This document shows, in pieces, positions 1 to 7,800 of a stretch of 10,733 bases of DNA (its first letter is position 1; the number at the start of each line of letters is the position of its first letter). The translations under genes and the position numbers were made by a program. Below the pieces are notes generated by a model. It searched no databases, was not told the origin of the DNA, and saw only the letters and a list, made by a program, of their open reading frames with translations. Origin of the DNA: Gonium pectorale (lineage: Eukaryota > Chlorophyta > Chlorophyceae > Chlamydomonadales > Volvocaceae); NCBI GenBank assembly GCA_001584585.1, contig LSYV01000014.1, positions 758,099 through 768,831 on the forward strand. Reading direction: 5' to 3'.

Positions 1-441
1 TCCCCCGAGTGCCGTCTCGAGCTCAAGCTCCGAGCGCGAGGCGTGGCACGATGCACGGGCGGTGGCGTGAGGGACGCACTATAGCGACAGGCGAGGGGCC
101 CCACAGGCACCCAACCGGCCTTTCTTCCACCACCGCCCACCGGACGTCTCCTTCGGGCTCCCTGCAGCTGCCAGTGTCGCACCCGAGCCTGCCTCCCCCC
201 TTCCTCCTGCCCCTCCATCCTGGGAGTCCACCTCCAGCCCCCCCGGGGGCGACTGAGCATAACATGCGGCGGCCTCCTGCAACTGATCCGGTTCCTCACC
301 TCGGCCCGGCCCCGGCCTCGCCTCCCCACTCCTAAACGGCCCAGTGCCCATTCCCCTCAGACCCTTCGCCTCCCCCCTCTCCCAGCCCGCACCCCACACC
401 GCCCCACCCTCCAATCAGGCCCACCGCCCGACGCAGCTCAC
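1..441 (-). other. Intron of the DUF4336 gene, running off the left edge
   Basis: The stretch starts with the donor GTGAGC at 441. It is C-rich on the plus strand and has no reading frame resembling the missing C-terminal part of DUF4336. A candidate acceptor (TTGCAG, reading left from about 272) is followed by a frame that does not resemble the family, so I do not call an exon there. Confidence 0.55.
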
Positions 442-583
442 CCTTCCTCCGCGCCGCCGGGGTGTCCTCCACCGGCTCCGGCTGCGCAATCTCCGCCACC
501 TCCTTGGCGCTGCGGCCGCCCGAGATGAAGCGCGCCAGCCAGCCGTCGCGGGCGATCTCGAGCAGCGCATCCACCGGAATGCA
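442..583 (-). CDS. DUF4336 gene exon 7 (last one visible)
   Basis: This exon has 47 codons, CIPVDALLEIARDGWLARF through ARRK, plus one base of a split Gly codon. The acceptor is TACAG (584) and the donor GTGAGC (441), so a phase-1 intron follows. VDALLEIARD and EDTPAARRKG match the family. The next exon, expected to begin near G-W, is not recognisable in 1-441 and probably lies outside the window. Confidence 0.85.
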
Positions 584-3500
584 CTGTACGGGGAAGGGCG
601 GGGGGGCGGGCGTGTATGGGCGCGTGTGTGTATGCGTGGTGTTACATCTCCGGGCCGACGCTGGCCAGGGGCGCTACCCGCCCCAACGCAAGACCACCTC
701 AACGCCGCTAGGCGAGGGGTGTGGGGGACCGCTGTTCCCCCTTGCTCAACCCAAAGGGACAGTCCTTTGGGTTGAGCAAGGTGTGTGAAGCAATGTGAAG
801 ACGGTGCGGGGGGCCGCACCTCGGGGGGGTCCTCCGGGATGTACACCACTGCGTCCGTGACGAGCAGCGTGCGGGTCTTCTTGTGGAAGAACGCCACCTC
901 GCTGAAGCGGACGTAGTTGCCCACGCCTGTGTTGAGTCGGGAACGAAGGAGGGGGAGGTAGGAAGGGGCGGAGGGGAGGGGGAGCGGGGGTGGCTCTGAC
1001 CGTGTGCAAGCGGTATGTAGGATGACCGCAGGGCATGGCATCGCCAGCACGCCCACGGGGTTGGCCACGATGGAGGAGAGGAATCGCGCGCGCTGGGGGT
1101 ATGAGGCGGGCGGTGGCGAGTGGCGGGCGGAGTACGGCATGGCCGCCAGCGGGGGAGCCGTCGCCGCCGGCGATGGGGCAGGAATGGGACAGTGGCCGCC
1201 TCGGCCGCCTCGGCCATCTGCAGACCCGCGGGTCGGCCCTTTGCCGGGTTGCGACCCACGGGTCGGCGCTGTGGCTCACCAATGGACGGCGGCAGGAAGA
1301 GCTTCTGCTCGATCTCGTCCGCCCAGGGCACGTCAGGGTCGCCCGTGGTCAGCTCGCCGGCGGGGAAGATGCCGAAAAACTGGTTTAGATGGGGAGTGGG
1401 CCGGGAAACGAGAGGCGGTCCGAGGAGGTTTCGGGGCGCGGTTTGCGGGGCTGGCACTCGAACATGCCGAAAAAACTGAAGTGATTACAGGATGGAACCG
1501 GGAGATGACACTTCAACATGCCGAAGAATTTAAGGGGTTGTAGGCGGGAAACGGGCGGCGGCACGGCCGCACGGGGGGATCAGAGGACGGCGCAGCATCG
1601 AACAGGTGGTGCCGGAAGCTGCCCGCTCCTTCCTGGGCCCCGTTCCCGCCCCAGGTGGCCCCCGTCCCCCAAGGCGAAGAAGCCAGAGGGGAGAGGGGAG
1701 GTGGGGAGCCCCCCTCCCTGTCTCCCGATCAGCAACGCCGGCAGCAAGCCGTCCGGCCTTTCCGTTACATCTTGAACCCCGAACCCGAGCCCGACCTTTC
1801 ACACACACGCGCGCGGAAACTTTGCCGTACCTGGGGCGGCAGGTTGAGCGGGAACGACCACTGGTACGGCGCCACGTACACCTGCCGTACGAGACCGGAT
1901 GGTTGTGCAGTGCACTGTCAGCGCGGCTGTTTCCAAAGGAAGCAGGGGAGGCTTTCGCGCGGGCGCAGGTCGGCCCGGGAGCAAGCAGCCCCACCCGCAG
2001 CCCCACCCGCCGCTCCGCCCGCCCGCCCGCCCACACACCTGGGCCTTGGGGAAGCGCCGCGAGAACGGTCCCACAAACACCTTGTGCTCGTACGCGAAGG
2101 TGGGCAGCACAATGTACTCCACAGGGGCGTCCAGCTCCTGTCGGTTGAGACGTCGACAGTTGGTAGTTGCAGGTACGGGGTTTCCATGGGGAGCGCCGGG
2201 TGCGATGAACCGTCGCTGTCACAGGCTGTCGTACGCTGGCGGTGCACGTCCGTGAACACACACCCGCACGATACCCAAGCCTCCCCTCCCGCCGACCCAG
2301 TTCGCGTCCCCGTCCCTGCCCACGTTGCCGAGCCCCCTCCCCCTTGCGCCTTGCCCCGCCTTGCGCTGCGCCGCCAGACGCCCCTGCCCCAGAACGCCAG
2401 GCACGCGCGCACTCGTTGGCCTTGCGCCCCTCCCTCCCCTCCGTATTGTCAACCGCGTACCTTGACGCCAATGCGATACTTACGTCCCTCCCGCGCGCTT
2501 CGAATGTCCGCCCCCGCCCTTGCCCGGCCCGCACACCCGTTCTCGGCCCCCGCCTCCCTCCGTGCCATCTCTGTCCCCTCCGCCTCCCTCCGTGCCATCT
2601 CTGTCCCCTCCGTCCTCCCGCCGCCGCCGCACCTTGAGCAGCCGCACGCACTCGTCGGTGGGCGCCACGGGCGCGTGCACCCACAACCCCCCGCTGGCCA
2701 GCTTGATGACCGTCATGCGGACCGGCGTGTACACGTTGAACAGCTCCAGCGCCTGAGTCTGCTCAAACACCCACATCACGCCGCGCTCAATCTGGGGCGG
2801 GTGGCGGGGTGGGGCGGGGTGGGGTGGGGCGGGGTGGGGGGTTAGGAGGAGGCGGGGTCCAGGGGCTCGGAGGCGTCGTTCTCAACCGGCGAGGGAGTCA
2901 CCCGAGGGCTGGTGAGGGGCCGTGTACGCAGCTTCGCCGTAACGTGGCAAAGCCGTCAAAGAGGCGACTCGTGGGCCCCGTACCCGACCCACGCTCCCCA
3001 AGGGCCCCTTACCCCGCTCTCATCCGCGGCCACCGCCACGTCATCACGTAACCCTACACCCATACTGCCACCACGCGACCCGAAAGCCACTCCAGCTGTT
3101 GGCAGGCCCCGCCGACACAGCCCATCGTCATCGGGGCCCAGCCCTCCATCCCCTGCCCCGCGCAGCCACGCAATGGCGCCGCAATGCCACCCGGGCACGC
3201 AGCTCCCCACCACCCCAGCCACCTTCCCGAAGCCCTCTTGCGCCGCACCCGCCATCGCATGCCATCCCCGCGTGGCGGGGATATCCCCCGCTTCCCCCTC
3301 AACAAGCTGCCCTCTGCTGTCCTCTGCCGCCTCTACCGCCTCTACCTCCCGGTGCTTCGCGAGGGGCTTCGGCATACCGCCGCGCTCAGGCTTGCCGCCG
3401 CTCTTGCGCGCAAACGAGGCCGCTGACGCCGCCGAGGCTGCAGTGCGCAGGCGCGCCGCCGAGGCGGCTCGCGCGCACACGAGAAGCTGCCCCGGCCCCG

Positions 3501-4184
3501 CCCGGCCCGGCCCGACTATCCGTGCCCTCCCCTCCGCCATTCCCGCATCAACGCCCCGGCTCTCGGCACGCTCCCCCATGCATGTACCCTCTGCCGTGGA
3601 TTCCGCAGGACCCTTCCCACAGCGTCACCGTTGGGTATTCGCAAGCGCCTGCCCCATGCGACCCAGTAACCAAACACAGTCCCAACACAAGCCCCACGAT
3701 ATCCCAACCACACTCCATCCCGGAATTCCCCCACAGTCCCCCCGCCCCCCGAGCTCACCTCCCGGCGCACTGTCTTGCGCTGGAAGAACGGCCCCAGCGG
3801 GAAGGGGAAGCCCGTGAGGTTGAAGTAGAACTGGCCGGCGTCGGAGCGGCGGGCCGGCGGCGCCGCGGCTGGGCTGGCGTCACGTGAGCCGCGACGGCCG
3901 CCGCTGCTGCCGCCGGGGGCGGGGCTGGAGCCGCGGGTGCCGCCCGCCGCCCGGCCGCCGCGGACGGTGGAGCCAGCGGCGGGGCCGCGAGCCACGGTCG
4001 CACCCTTGCCGGTCGGCTGCTGCTTCTGGGTGGATTGCTTTTGGGGGGATTGCTTCTGCGTCGACTGCTTTTGGGTGGCGCCCTGCCGGGGGGTGGCGCG
4101 CGCCGAGATGGGCGCCGCGAAGGGGCGCCGCGACGATGAGGCGCGCATGGTCGCGCCGAGGCGCTGCTGGCTGCGCAGCTGCAT
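442..4184 (-). CDS. DUF4336-family protein, probably plastid-targeted (seven exons visible, 3' part missing)
   Basis: Seven exons on the minus strand join in frame to about 361 residues; the gene continues past the left edge. Residues 1-35 are rich in Arg, Ser, Ala and Gln and almost free of acidic residues, like an algal chloroplast transit peptide. Residues 37-116 are a low-complexity Gly/Ala/Arg/Ser linker. From about residue 118 the conserved domain begins: FYFNLTGFPFPLGPF, then WVFEQTQALE, SGGLWVHAPVAPT, PVEYIVLPTFAYEHKVFVGPF, PYQWSFPLNLPPQ, PWADEIEQKLF, EVAFFHKKTRTLLVTDAV. I recognise these as DUF4336 (a plant, algal and cyanobacterial family of unknown biochemical role, thought to resemble the metallo-beta-lactamase fold). 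The expected C-terminal part after the ARRKG junction is not found within 1-441. Plastid location is inferred from the leader. No function is claimed. Confidence 0.85.
584..819 (-). other. Intron of the DUF4336 gene (hairpin-bearing)
   Basis: GTGCGG donor and TACAG acceptor, 236 bp, phase 0. Apart from the 740-781 hairpin it holds GT-rich and G-rich sequence without coding character. Confidence 0.85.
740..781. repeat. Perfect 18-bp inverted repeat with 6-nt loop (intronic hairpin)
   Basis: Arms 740-757 and 764-781 are exact reverse complements around a loop GACAGT (758-763). The arm contains CTTGCTCAACCCAAAGG. It lies in the intron 584-819 of the DUF4336 gene, so the pre-mRNA can form a strong stem. 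It is not at the end of a gene, so a terminator reading is not supported. Confidence 0.93.
820..926 (-). CDS. DUF4336 gene exon 6
   Basis: The exon completes the split Gly and encodes 35 codons, VGNYVRFSEVAFFHKKTRTL through EDPPE. The acceptor is ACACAG (927) and the donor GTGCGG (819). The block EVAFFHKKTRTLLVTDAV is strongly conserved in DUF4336 proteins. Confidence 0.88.
927..1279 (-). other. Intron of the DUF4336 gene
   Basis: GTGAGC donor and ACACAG acceptor, 353 bp, phase 1. It contains two related palindromic motifs around GACCCGCGGGTC (1223-1234) and 1252-1265, which recur in inverse orientation at 9254-9271. No coding signal was seen. Confidence 0.85.
1280..1379 (-). CDS. DUF4336 gene exon 5
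   Basis: This exon encodes FFGIFPAGELTTGDPDVPW through LPPSI plus the first base of a split Gly codon. The acceptor is ACCAG (1380) and the donor GTGAGC (1279). The motif PWADEIEQK is typical of the family. Two degenerate copies of the acceptor and first codons lie upstream in the intron. Confidence 0.87.
1380..1830 (-). other. Intron of the DUF4336 gene with repeated acceptor-like motifs
   Basis: GTACGG donor and ACCAG acceptor, 451 bp, phase 0. Two sequences similar to the true downstream exon start lie at about 1463-1479 and 1514-1530. The rest is G/C-rich filler with no coding character. Confidence 0.83.
1831..1881 (-). CDS. DUF4336 gene exon 4 (51-bp small exon)
   Basis: This exon has 17 codons, VYVAPYQWSFPLNLPPQ, between the acceptor GGCAG (1882) and the donor GTACGG (1830), phase 0 at both ends. 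It joins PKAQ to FFGIF and restores the family motif (aromatic QWSFPLNLP) expected at this point. An automatic gene finder could easily miss so short an exon. Confidence 0.88.
1882..2038 (-). other. Intron of the DUF4336 gene
   Basis: GTGTGTGG donor and GGCAG acceptor, 157 bp, phase 0. A short run of CCCG tetranucleotides lies near 2015-2032 on the plus strand. Confidence 0.85.
2039..2137 (-). CDS. DUF4336 gene exon 3
   Basis: This exon has 33 codons, ELDAPVEYIVLPTF to RRFPKAQ, between the acceptor ACAG (2138) and the donor GTGTGTGG (2038). Both ends are phase 0. The block VEYIVLPTFAYEHKVFVGPF is one of the most conserved parts of the family. Confidence 0.9.
2138..2632 (-). other. Intron of the DUF4336 gene
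   Basis: GTGCGG donor and GACAG acceptor, 495 bp, phase 0. It contains a 30-bp exact tandem duplication (2551-2610) and C-rich sequence on the plus strand. No coding signal was seen. Confidence 0.85.
2551..2610. repeat. 30-bp exact tandem duplication
   Basis: Positions 2551-2580 and 2581-2610 are identical. Each unit opens with CGCCTCCCTCCGTGCCATCT. It lies within an intron, close to the donor of the preceding exon. Confidence 0.95.
2633..2791 (-). CDS. DUF4336 gene exon 2
   Basis: This exon has 53 codons, from IERGVMWVFEQTQ to TDECVRLLK. It starts after the acceptor CCCCAG (2792) and ends before the donor GTGCGG (2632). Both junctions are phase 0. It holds the conserved block RMTVIKLASGGLWVHAPVAP. 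An unusually regular C-rich tract (as read on the transcript strand) lies directly upstream of its acceptor. Confidence 0.88.
2792..3758 (-). other. First intron of the DUF4336 gene
   Basis: GTGAGC donor and CCCCAG acceptor, 967 bp, phase 0. The body is GC-rich with no recognisable coding sequence, RNA gene or element. The only notable structure is the G-rich array at its 3' end. Confidence 0.8.
2793..2842. repeat. G-rich GGGGT/GGGGC array at a splice acceptor
   Basis: The plus strand carries about nine runs of three or more G separated by single T or C. Read on the transcript (minus) strand it is a C-rich tract ending directly in the CCCCAG acceptor of exon 2, so it is likely the polypyrimidine tract. 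The plus strand has G-quadruplex potential. Confidence 0.85.
3759..4184 (-). CDS. DUF4336 gene exon 1: start codon, transit-like leader, linker, start of domain
   Basis: This exon encodes residues 1-142. The ATG at 4184 opens MQLRSQQRLGATMRASSSRR. No ATG lies in frame between it and 4265, and a second Met at residue 13 (4146-4148) is an alternative start. Residues 37-56 are four (T/P)QKQ(S/Q) units. Residues 57-115 are Gly/Ala/Arg/Ser-rich and probably disordered. The domain begins near GQFYFNLTGF. The exon ends in ...KTVRRE before the donor GTGAGC at 3758, phase 0. Confidence 0.8.
4017..4076 (-). repeat. 15-bp coding repeat, four units of (T/P)QKQ(S/Q)
   Basis: Four consecutive 15-bp units in exon 1 of the DUF4336 gene encode TQKQS, TQKQS, PQKQS and TQKQQ (residues 37-56). 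Copies differ at a few positions, so the array is not brand new. It lies between the presumed transit peptide and the domain, in a linker where length changes would be tolerated. Confidence 0.9.
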
Positions 4185-4791
4185 CGTTATTACGCCCCGG
4201 CTGTCTGAGCAGCGCAGGGCAGGAGGAACGGGGCGCACCAGGCGAGCAGCTGGTGGCGCAAGCAAATCAGGACGCCGAGCAAGGATAGAGACGGCACGGA
4301 GTTAAATCCTCTAAGGTGCGTGCCAGGTAGGTGCGAGTGACGACGACAATGCAAAGCTGGTTGCGGCTTACGGTACAATGGACGGTGGCAAAACTAGTGG
4401 CGGATGGTCGGGATGGGAATCCTACTTGCGTATTGTAATGTCAGCTTCCAATTATGCCGACCAGTGCAGCGCACAGTGAAGGCTTCACACCCAGTGGGCA
4501 CCGGGAAGGGCCGCTGCTCGGGACACAATACGGCAACGGTTTGCATTCTTCCCAAGCAATTGGAATGTATGCTTGTGTCAAATTAGAGCTCACACGGTAG
4601 CAGAACACAGCAACACCCGAACACGAAACACCGAACTTTCCACAGGCACAACGTCCATCACCTGCGTTTGATGTAGCTAACGGCATTGACGACATATCAT
4701 ACATGCCAAAATGCGAAGACGACGGGCTGTCTTAGTTAATACCGGTCCAAGTTCTTGCAGCTGAGGAGGGGCGACACCGTGTGGACACCCA
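4185..4791. promoter_or_regulatory. Divergent intergenic region: shared promoter and 5' UTRs
   Basis: About 600 bp separate the two start codons. It is visibly poorer in G+C than the introns on both sides, with words such as TTAAAT, ATTGTAATG and AATTAG, as expected of an algal promoter. It must hold both transcription starts. TGACGAC occurs at 4337 and, in the form TTGACGACAT, near 4687. I see no clear TATA box and no clear RFX-type X-box. A 5' UTR intron of the right gene ending at TTCTTGCAG (about 4760) is possible. Confidence 0.65.
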
Positions 4792-4854
4792 ATGGCTACT
4801 ACGGATGAGGAGGTTAATATCGAGCAGCTTAAGCTGCTCAAGCAAATCTTTGAG
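4792..4854 (+). CDS. EF-hand/WD40 gene exon 1 with start codon
   Basis: This exon has 21 codons, MATTDEEVNIEQLKLLKQIFE, before the donor GTGCGT (4855), phase 0. The ATG has a G at +4, and an in-frame TGA at 4762-4764 makes it the first possible Met. The helix LKLLKQIFE runs directly into EADADGSG of exon 2, which supports the join across the 2.1-kb intron. Confidence 0.85.
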
Positions 4855-7800
4855 GTGCGTCGTCAGGGCTTTAAGCTCAAGTGCAGTTGGCATCGCGACT
4901 GTCAATAGTATCATTTTGGGCTTGGCTTGGAACGCTCATCTCGTGGCACGCGGCACATGCTGCCTGGGTTGACTGGTCTTGACACGGCTGTGTCTTTGGC
5001 TGGGGTCTTTGGGTGGTTCCGGGCCCATGCGATTCATCACTCCGCGTACGTTCGGGGGCAGGGGCGGGTTGCCAGGTGACTGGAAGGGGACTTGGTTCGC
5101 CGTATCGGGTCGCGGGTTTTGTGCTGCTCTGATGCCTCGGCAATGTGAGTTGGCGCATTGGGGTCTGTCGATGTGTGCGTGTGTGTGGGGGTGCAGGGGT
5201 CATTCATGGGATCCACCACCGTCGCTCCTCGCCCCACTCCGTGGGGGGATGCTTCCCGGCACTCCGCGTGGGTCCCGCCCTATCCTCTCGTCTTGGTATT
5301 TCATCCCAGGATGTCGTTATATGGCGTCGTTATTACGTCCGCCTCTTTCGCCTCGCGGTACCGTCGAGGGAAGCTCCAAGGCGTGGTTGATGGGGGGCAG
5401 GGTGGTGTCCGGGGACGAGGTGCCGCACCGTGGGGGCATGGTCGCAGGAGGCTCCTCGCGGGGCCCTCCTCGCCTGCGCGGCATGCGCAAGGCCCGTAGC
5501 GTCCCAAATGGAAGGCGGCCTGGCCCAGATGGAGCCAGCACCCCCGGGTGACATCGGGTCTCGGGCTGGGCAGGTGATTTCATGGGTCGGTCGGCCGGGT
5601 TGTGGGGCTGTGGGCGTCGCGCCGCCTGCCAGGCCTCCACTCTTGCTGGCTGGCTGGCTGGCTGGCTGGACCCCGCCCGCAAAGGCCGGTCCCGACCAAC
5701 GTGAGCCGCTCTCGCGCCGGGCGGCGGGCGTCGGGTCGCCAGAAATCATATGGCATCGGTGTCGGGGGTGGAGGCGGCGGTGGGGGCGGCGGCAGCGGCA
5801 GGCAGGCGGGCGTGCGCGGTGGGCGGGCGTGGGCGGTGGGCGGGCGTGGGCGGTCGATGGCGGCAGCAGCCGCTGAGCGGCGCACGGTGGTGCGCTGCCG
5901 CCGCGTCAGGCCGCAGGCCGTCCTGCCAAGAGGGGCCCGCGGGTCGGGTTTGGCACGGCCACAGCGCACCGGCGGCTGCCCACCAGAGCCATACCGCACG
6001 CCAACGCAAGGCGCGGTGCTGCGGTGCTGCGGGGGCCGGTCGCTCCCCGGCGGGGCGCACTGCGGGGCACGCTGCGGACCGCACCTCCCGTTGACCCCGG
6101 GGGCTGAGGAGGGGGGGTTTGCTGGCTGCTGGGGGTGGCCGGATGGGATGGGATGTGGTGGGGTGGGGTGCGCGTTGTTGGGCCGCACGGGGCGCCCGCA
6201 CGCCACCCCGTCCCTGGGCTATCCTGGCGCCCTTGGTGCGCACCGCGTGCGGCGGGGCGCCGGGAGGAGCGGGTGCGGGCGGATGGCAGGTGTGCCCCCG
6301 GGGATGCGCCAATGCGGGGGTGGGGGGCAGGAATCCCCCCCCGCCTCCCGCATTGGGGGCTAGGCGTGAGCGGTGGAAGGCACCACCTATGCGGGGGATG
6401 GGGGCCGGGCCCCTGCCCCATGGCCCCGCGCTGGAGCCCCGCGCTCGGGCGGATTGGGCTCTGTAGCGGCCTGGGTGGTCGCTTGGATGGTCGCTTTGGG
6501 TGATTGCTCGGTGGCGGGGTGGCAGGGCGGGGGCTTCGAGGCGCCGACGAGGGCACTAAGCTCCGGCTCCGGGCGGGAGGGCAGCCCCCTGCTCCGGCAT
6601 CACGTGCGGTGGCGTAGCTGGTGCTGGGCTGGTTTGGGTGGTCGCTTTGGAAGTCGCCTGGGCGGTCTCTCGGGCTACTGCAGGTGACGGCTACGAGAGC
6701 GCCTACGAAGGGCCACCCGGCTCCGGCTCGGGCTGCTGCGGCCTGGATGGGGTTGGTGGTCATTCGTCGCTGACGGCAGCGGACGCCCGACGGCGTTCAT
6801 TCCTCTCTGGTCTTCCAATCGCGCCGCGCCCTTCGCCGTCGCGTTGCCCGCGGCAGGCCTATTGCGCCGCCACCCACCCCAACCCACCCCGCCCCGCCTC
6901 TACCCTTCAACGTCTCCTTGCCTCTCCCTCCCGCCCGCCCCCTGCCCCCGCCTGTCCACAGGAAGCTGACGCCGATGGCAGCGGCGAGCTGGACATTGAC
7001 GAGTTCTGCGACAAGCTGGGGCCGTACCTGGGAGACGTGGTGGGCTACGAGCTCAAGAGCCGGGAGCAGATCCGGCAGCTGTTCATGAAGATTGACGCCG
7101 ACGCTGGCGGCACCGTGGACTGGTGGGGGAAAGGGGGGCACATGGGAAGGGCAGCGGCATGGGAAGGGGGTTATGGGAAGCGGGTACGGGGCAGCATGGT
7201 CGTTTGGCGAGGGTGAGGGCAACGGGAGATTGGAGGAGGGCAACGGGAGAGGGGCTGGGTGTACGAGTGGGAGACACGTGAAGGGGGAAAGGGAAGGACG
7301 TTCCGCGCGTCGCGGCGGCGGCGCGCCGTCGGCGGCGTCAGCGGCGGGGACTGCGCAGCCAGCTACGGGGGCCTCTGATCGAAGGGGTGGGCAATGCGCA
7401 GGAGAGGCCGGGTCAGAGGGGTTGGGGCAGGGGCGGCAGGTGGGTAGGGGCGCGGCCGGAGCTCCGAAGTGCCGAGGGATCATGCGGGCCAAGGCGGTAC
7501 AGACCATGCTGGCGGGAGTGGGTGGCGGGCATTCCCGTTGCAGGTGCTGGGCGGCGGACGGGCTGCCGGTTCGGGAGGGCTGCGGGTAATCAAGAAAGGG
7601 AAACGGAGGGCTTGGGGGGAGGACGCGGGGGAGGAGAGAAGGCGAGACCCGCGCGGACGCGGGACGGAGGGGGATGGGGCGGCAACGAGGGCGGGAGCAA
7701 ACGTGGCAGTGGGTTGTGGCGATGGGAGGTGGGTGCGGCTTCCAGGCGGGAGGCGGGCGCGGGAGCAAGGGGCAGGGCGAGGCATGCGAAGGCGAGACAC

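Larger units (their letters stand above)
4855..6961 (+). other. Long first intron of the EF-hand/WD40 gene
   Basis: GTGCGT donor and CCACAG acceptor, 2107 bp, phase 0. It contains a (GCTG)6 microsatellite (5645-5668), a 17-bp G-rich tandem repeat (5804-5854), an inverted repeat (6309-6356) and a diverged tandem duplication of about 160 bp (6470-6790). I see no convincing gene inside it on either strand; the open frames are long only because the DNA is GC-rich. Confidence 0.75.

Noticed and set aside
23..265. Possible eighth exon of the DUF4336 gene starting after TTGCAG at about 272
   Set aside because: The phase would fit, but the translated sequence (GRRMLCSVAPGG...) does not resemble the conserved C-terminal part and runs into Gly-rich filler.
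740..781. Reading the perfect hairpin as a transcription terminator
   Set aside because: It lies inside an intron of a eukaryotic gene, has no adjacent U tract, and is not near a gene end.
1530..2684. 384-codon open frame on the minus strand
   Set aside because: It overlaps three real exons in other frames or phases and gives Arg/Gly/Ala-rich filler with no family resemblance.
1655..2845. 396-codon open frame on the plus strand
   Set aside because: It is antisense to verified DUF4336 exons, is Pro/Arg-rich and ends in simple repeat. It is a mirror image of GC-rich coding and intron sequence.
4404..4586. Small open frame of 60 codons in the divergent spacer
   Set aside because: It shows no codon bias like the neighbouring exons and no recognisable product; the region is better explained as promoter and UTR.
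5800..6100. Repetitive G-rich units as a possible CRISPR or other spaced array
   Set aside because: The units are directly adjacent with no unique spacers, and the context is an intron of a nuclear eukaryotic gene.
5906..6763. 285-codon open frame on the minus strand inside the first intron of the EF-hand/WD40 gene
   Set aside because: The product is Pro/Arg/Ala/Ser low-complexity sequence typical of non-coding GC-rich DNA, with no recognisable domain, and it overlaps a tandem duplication.
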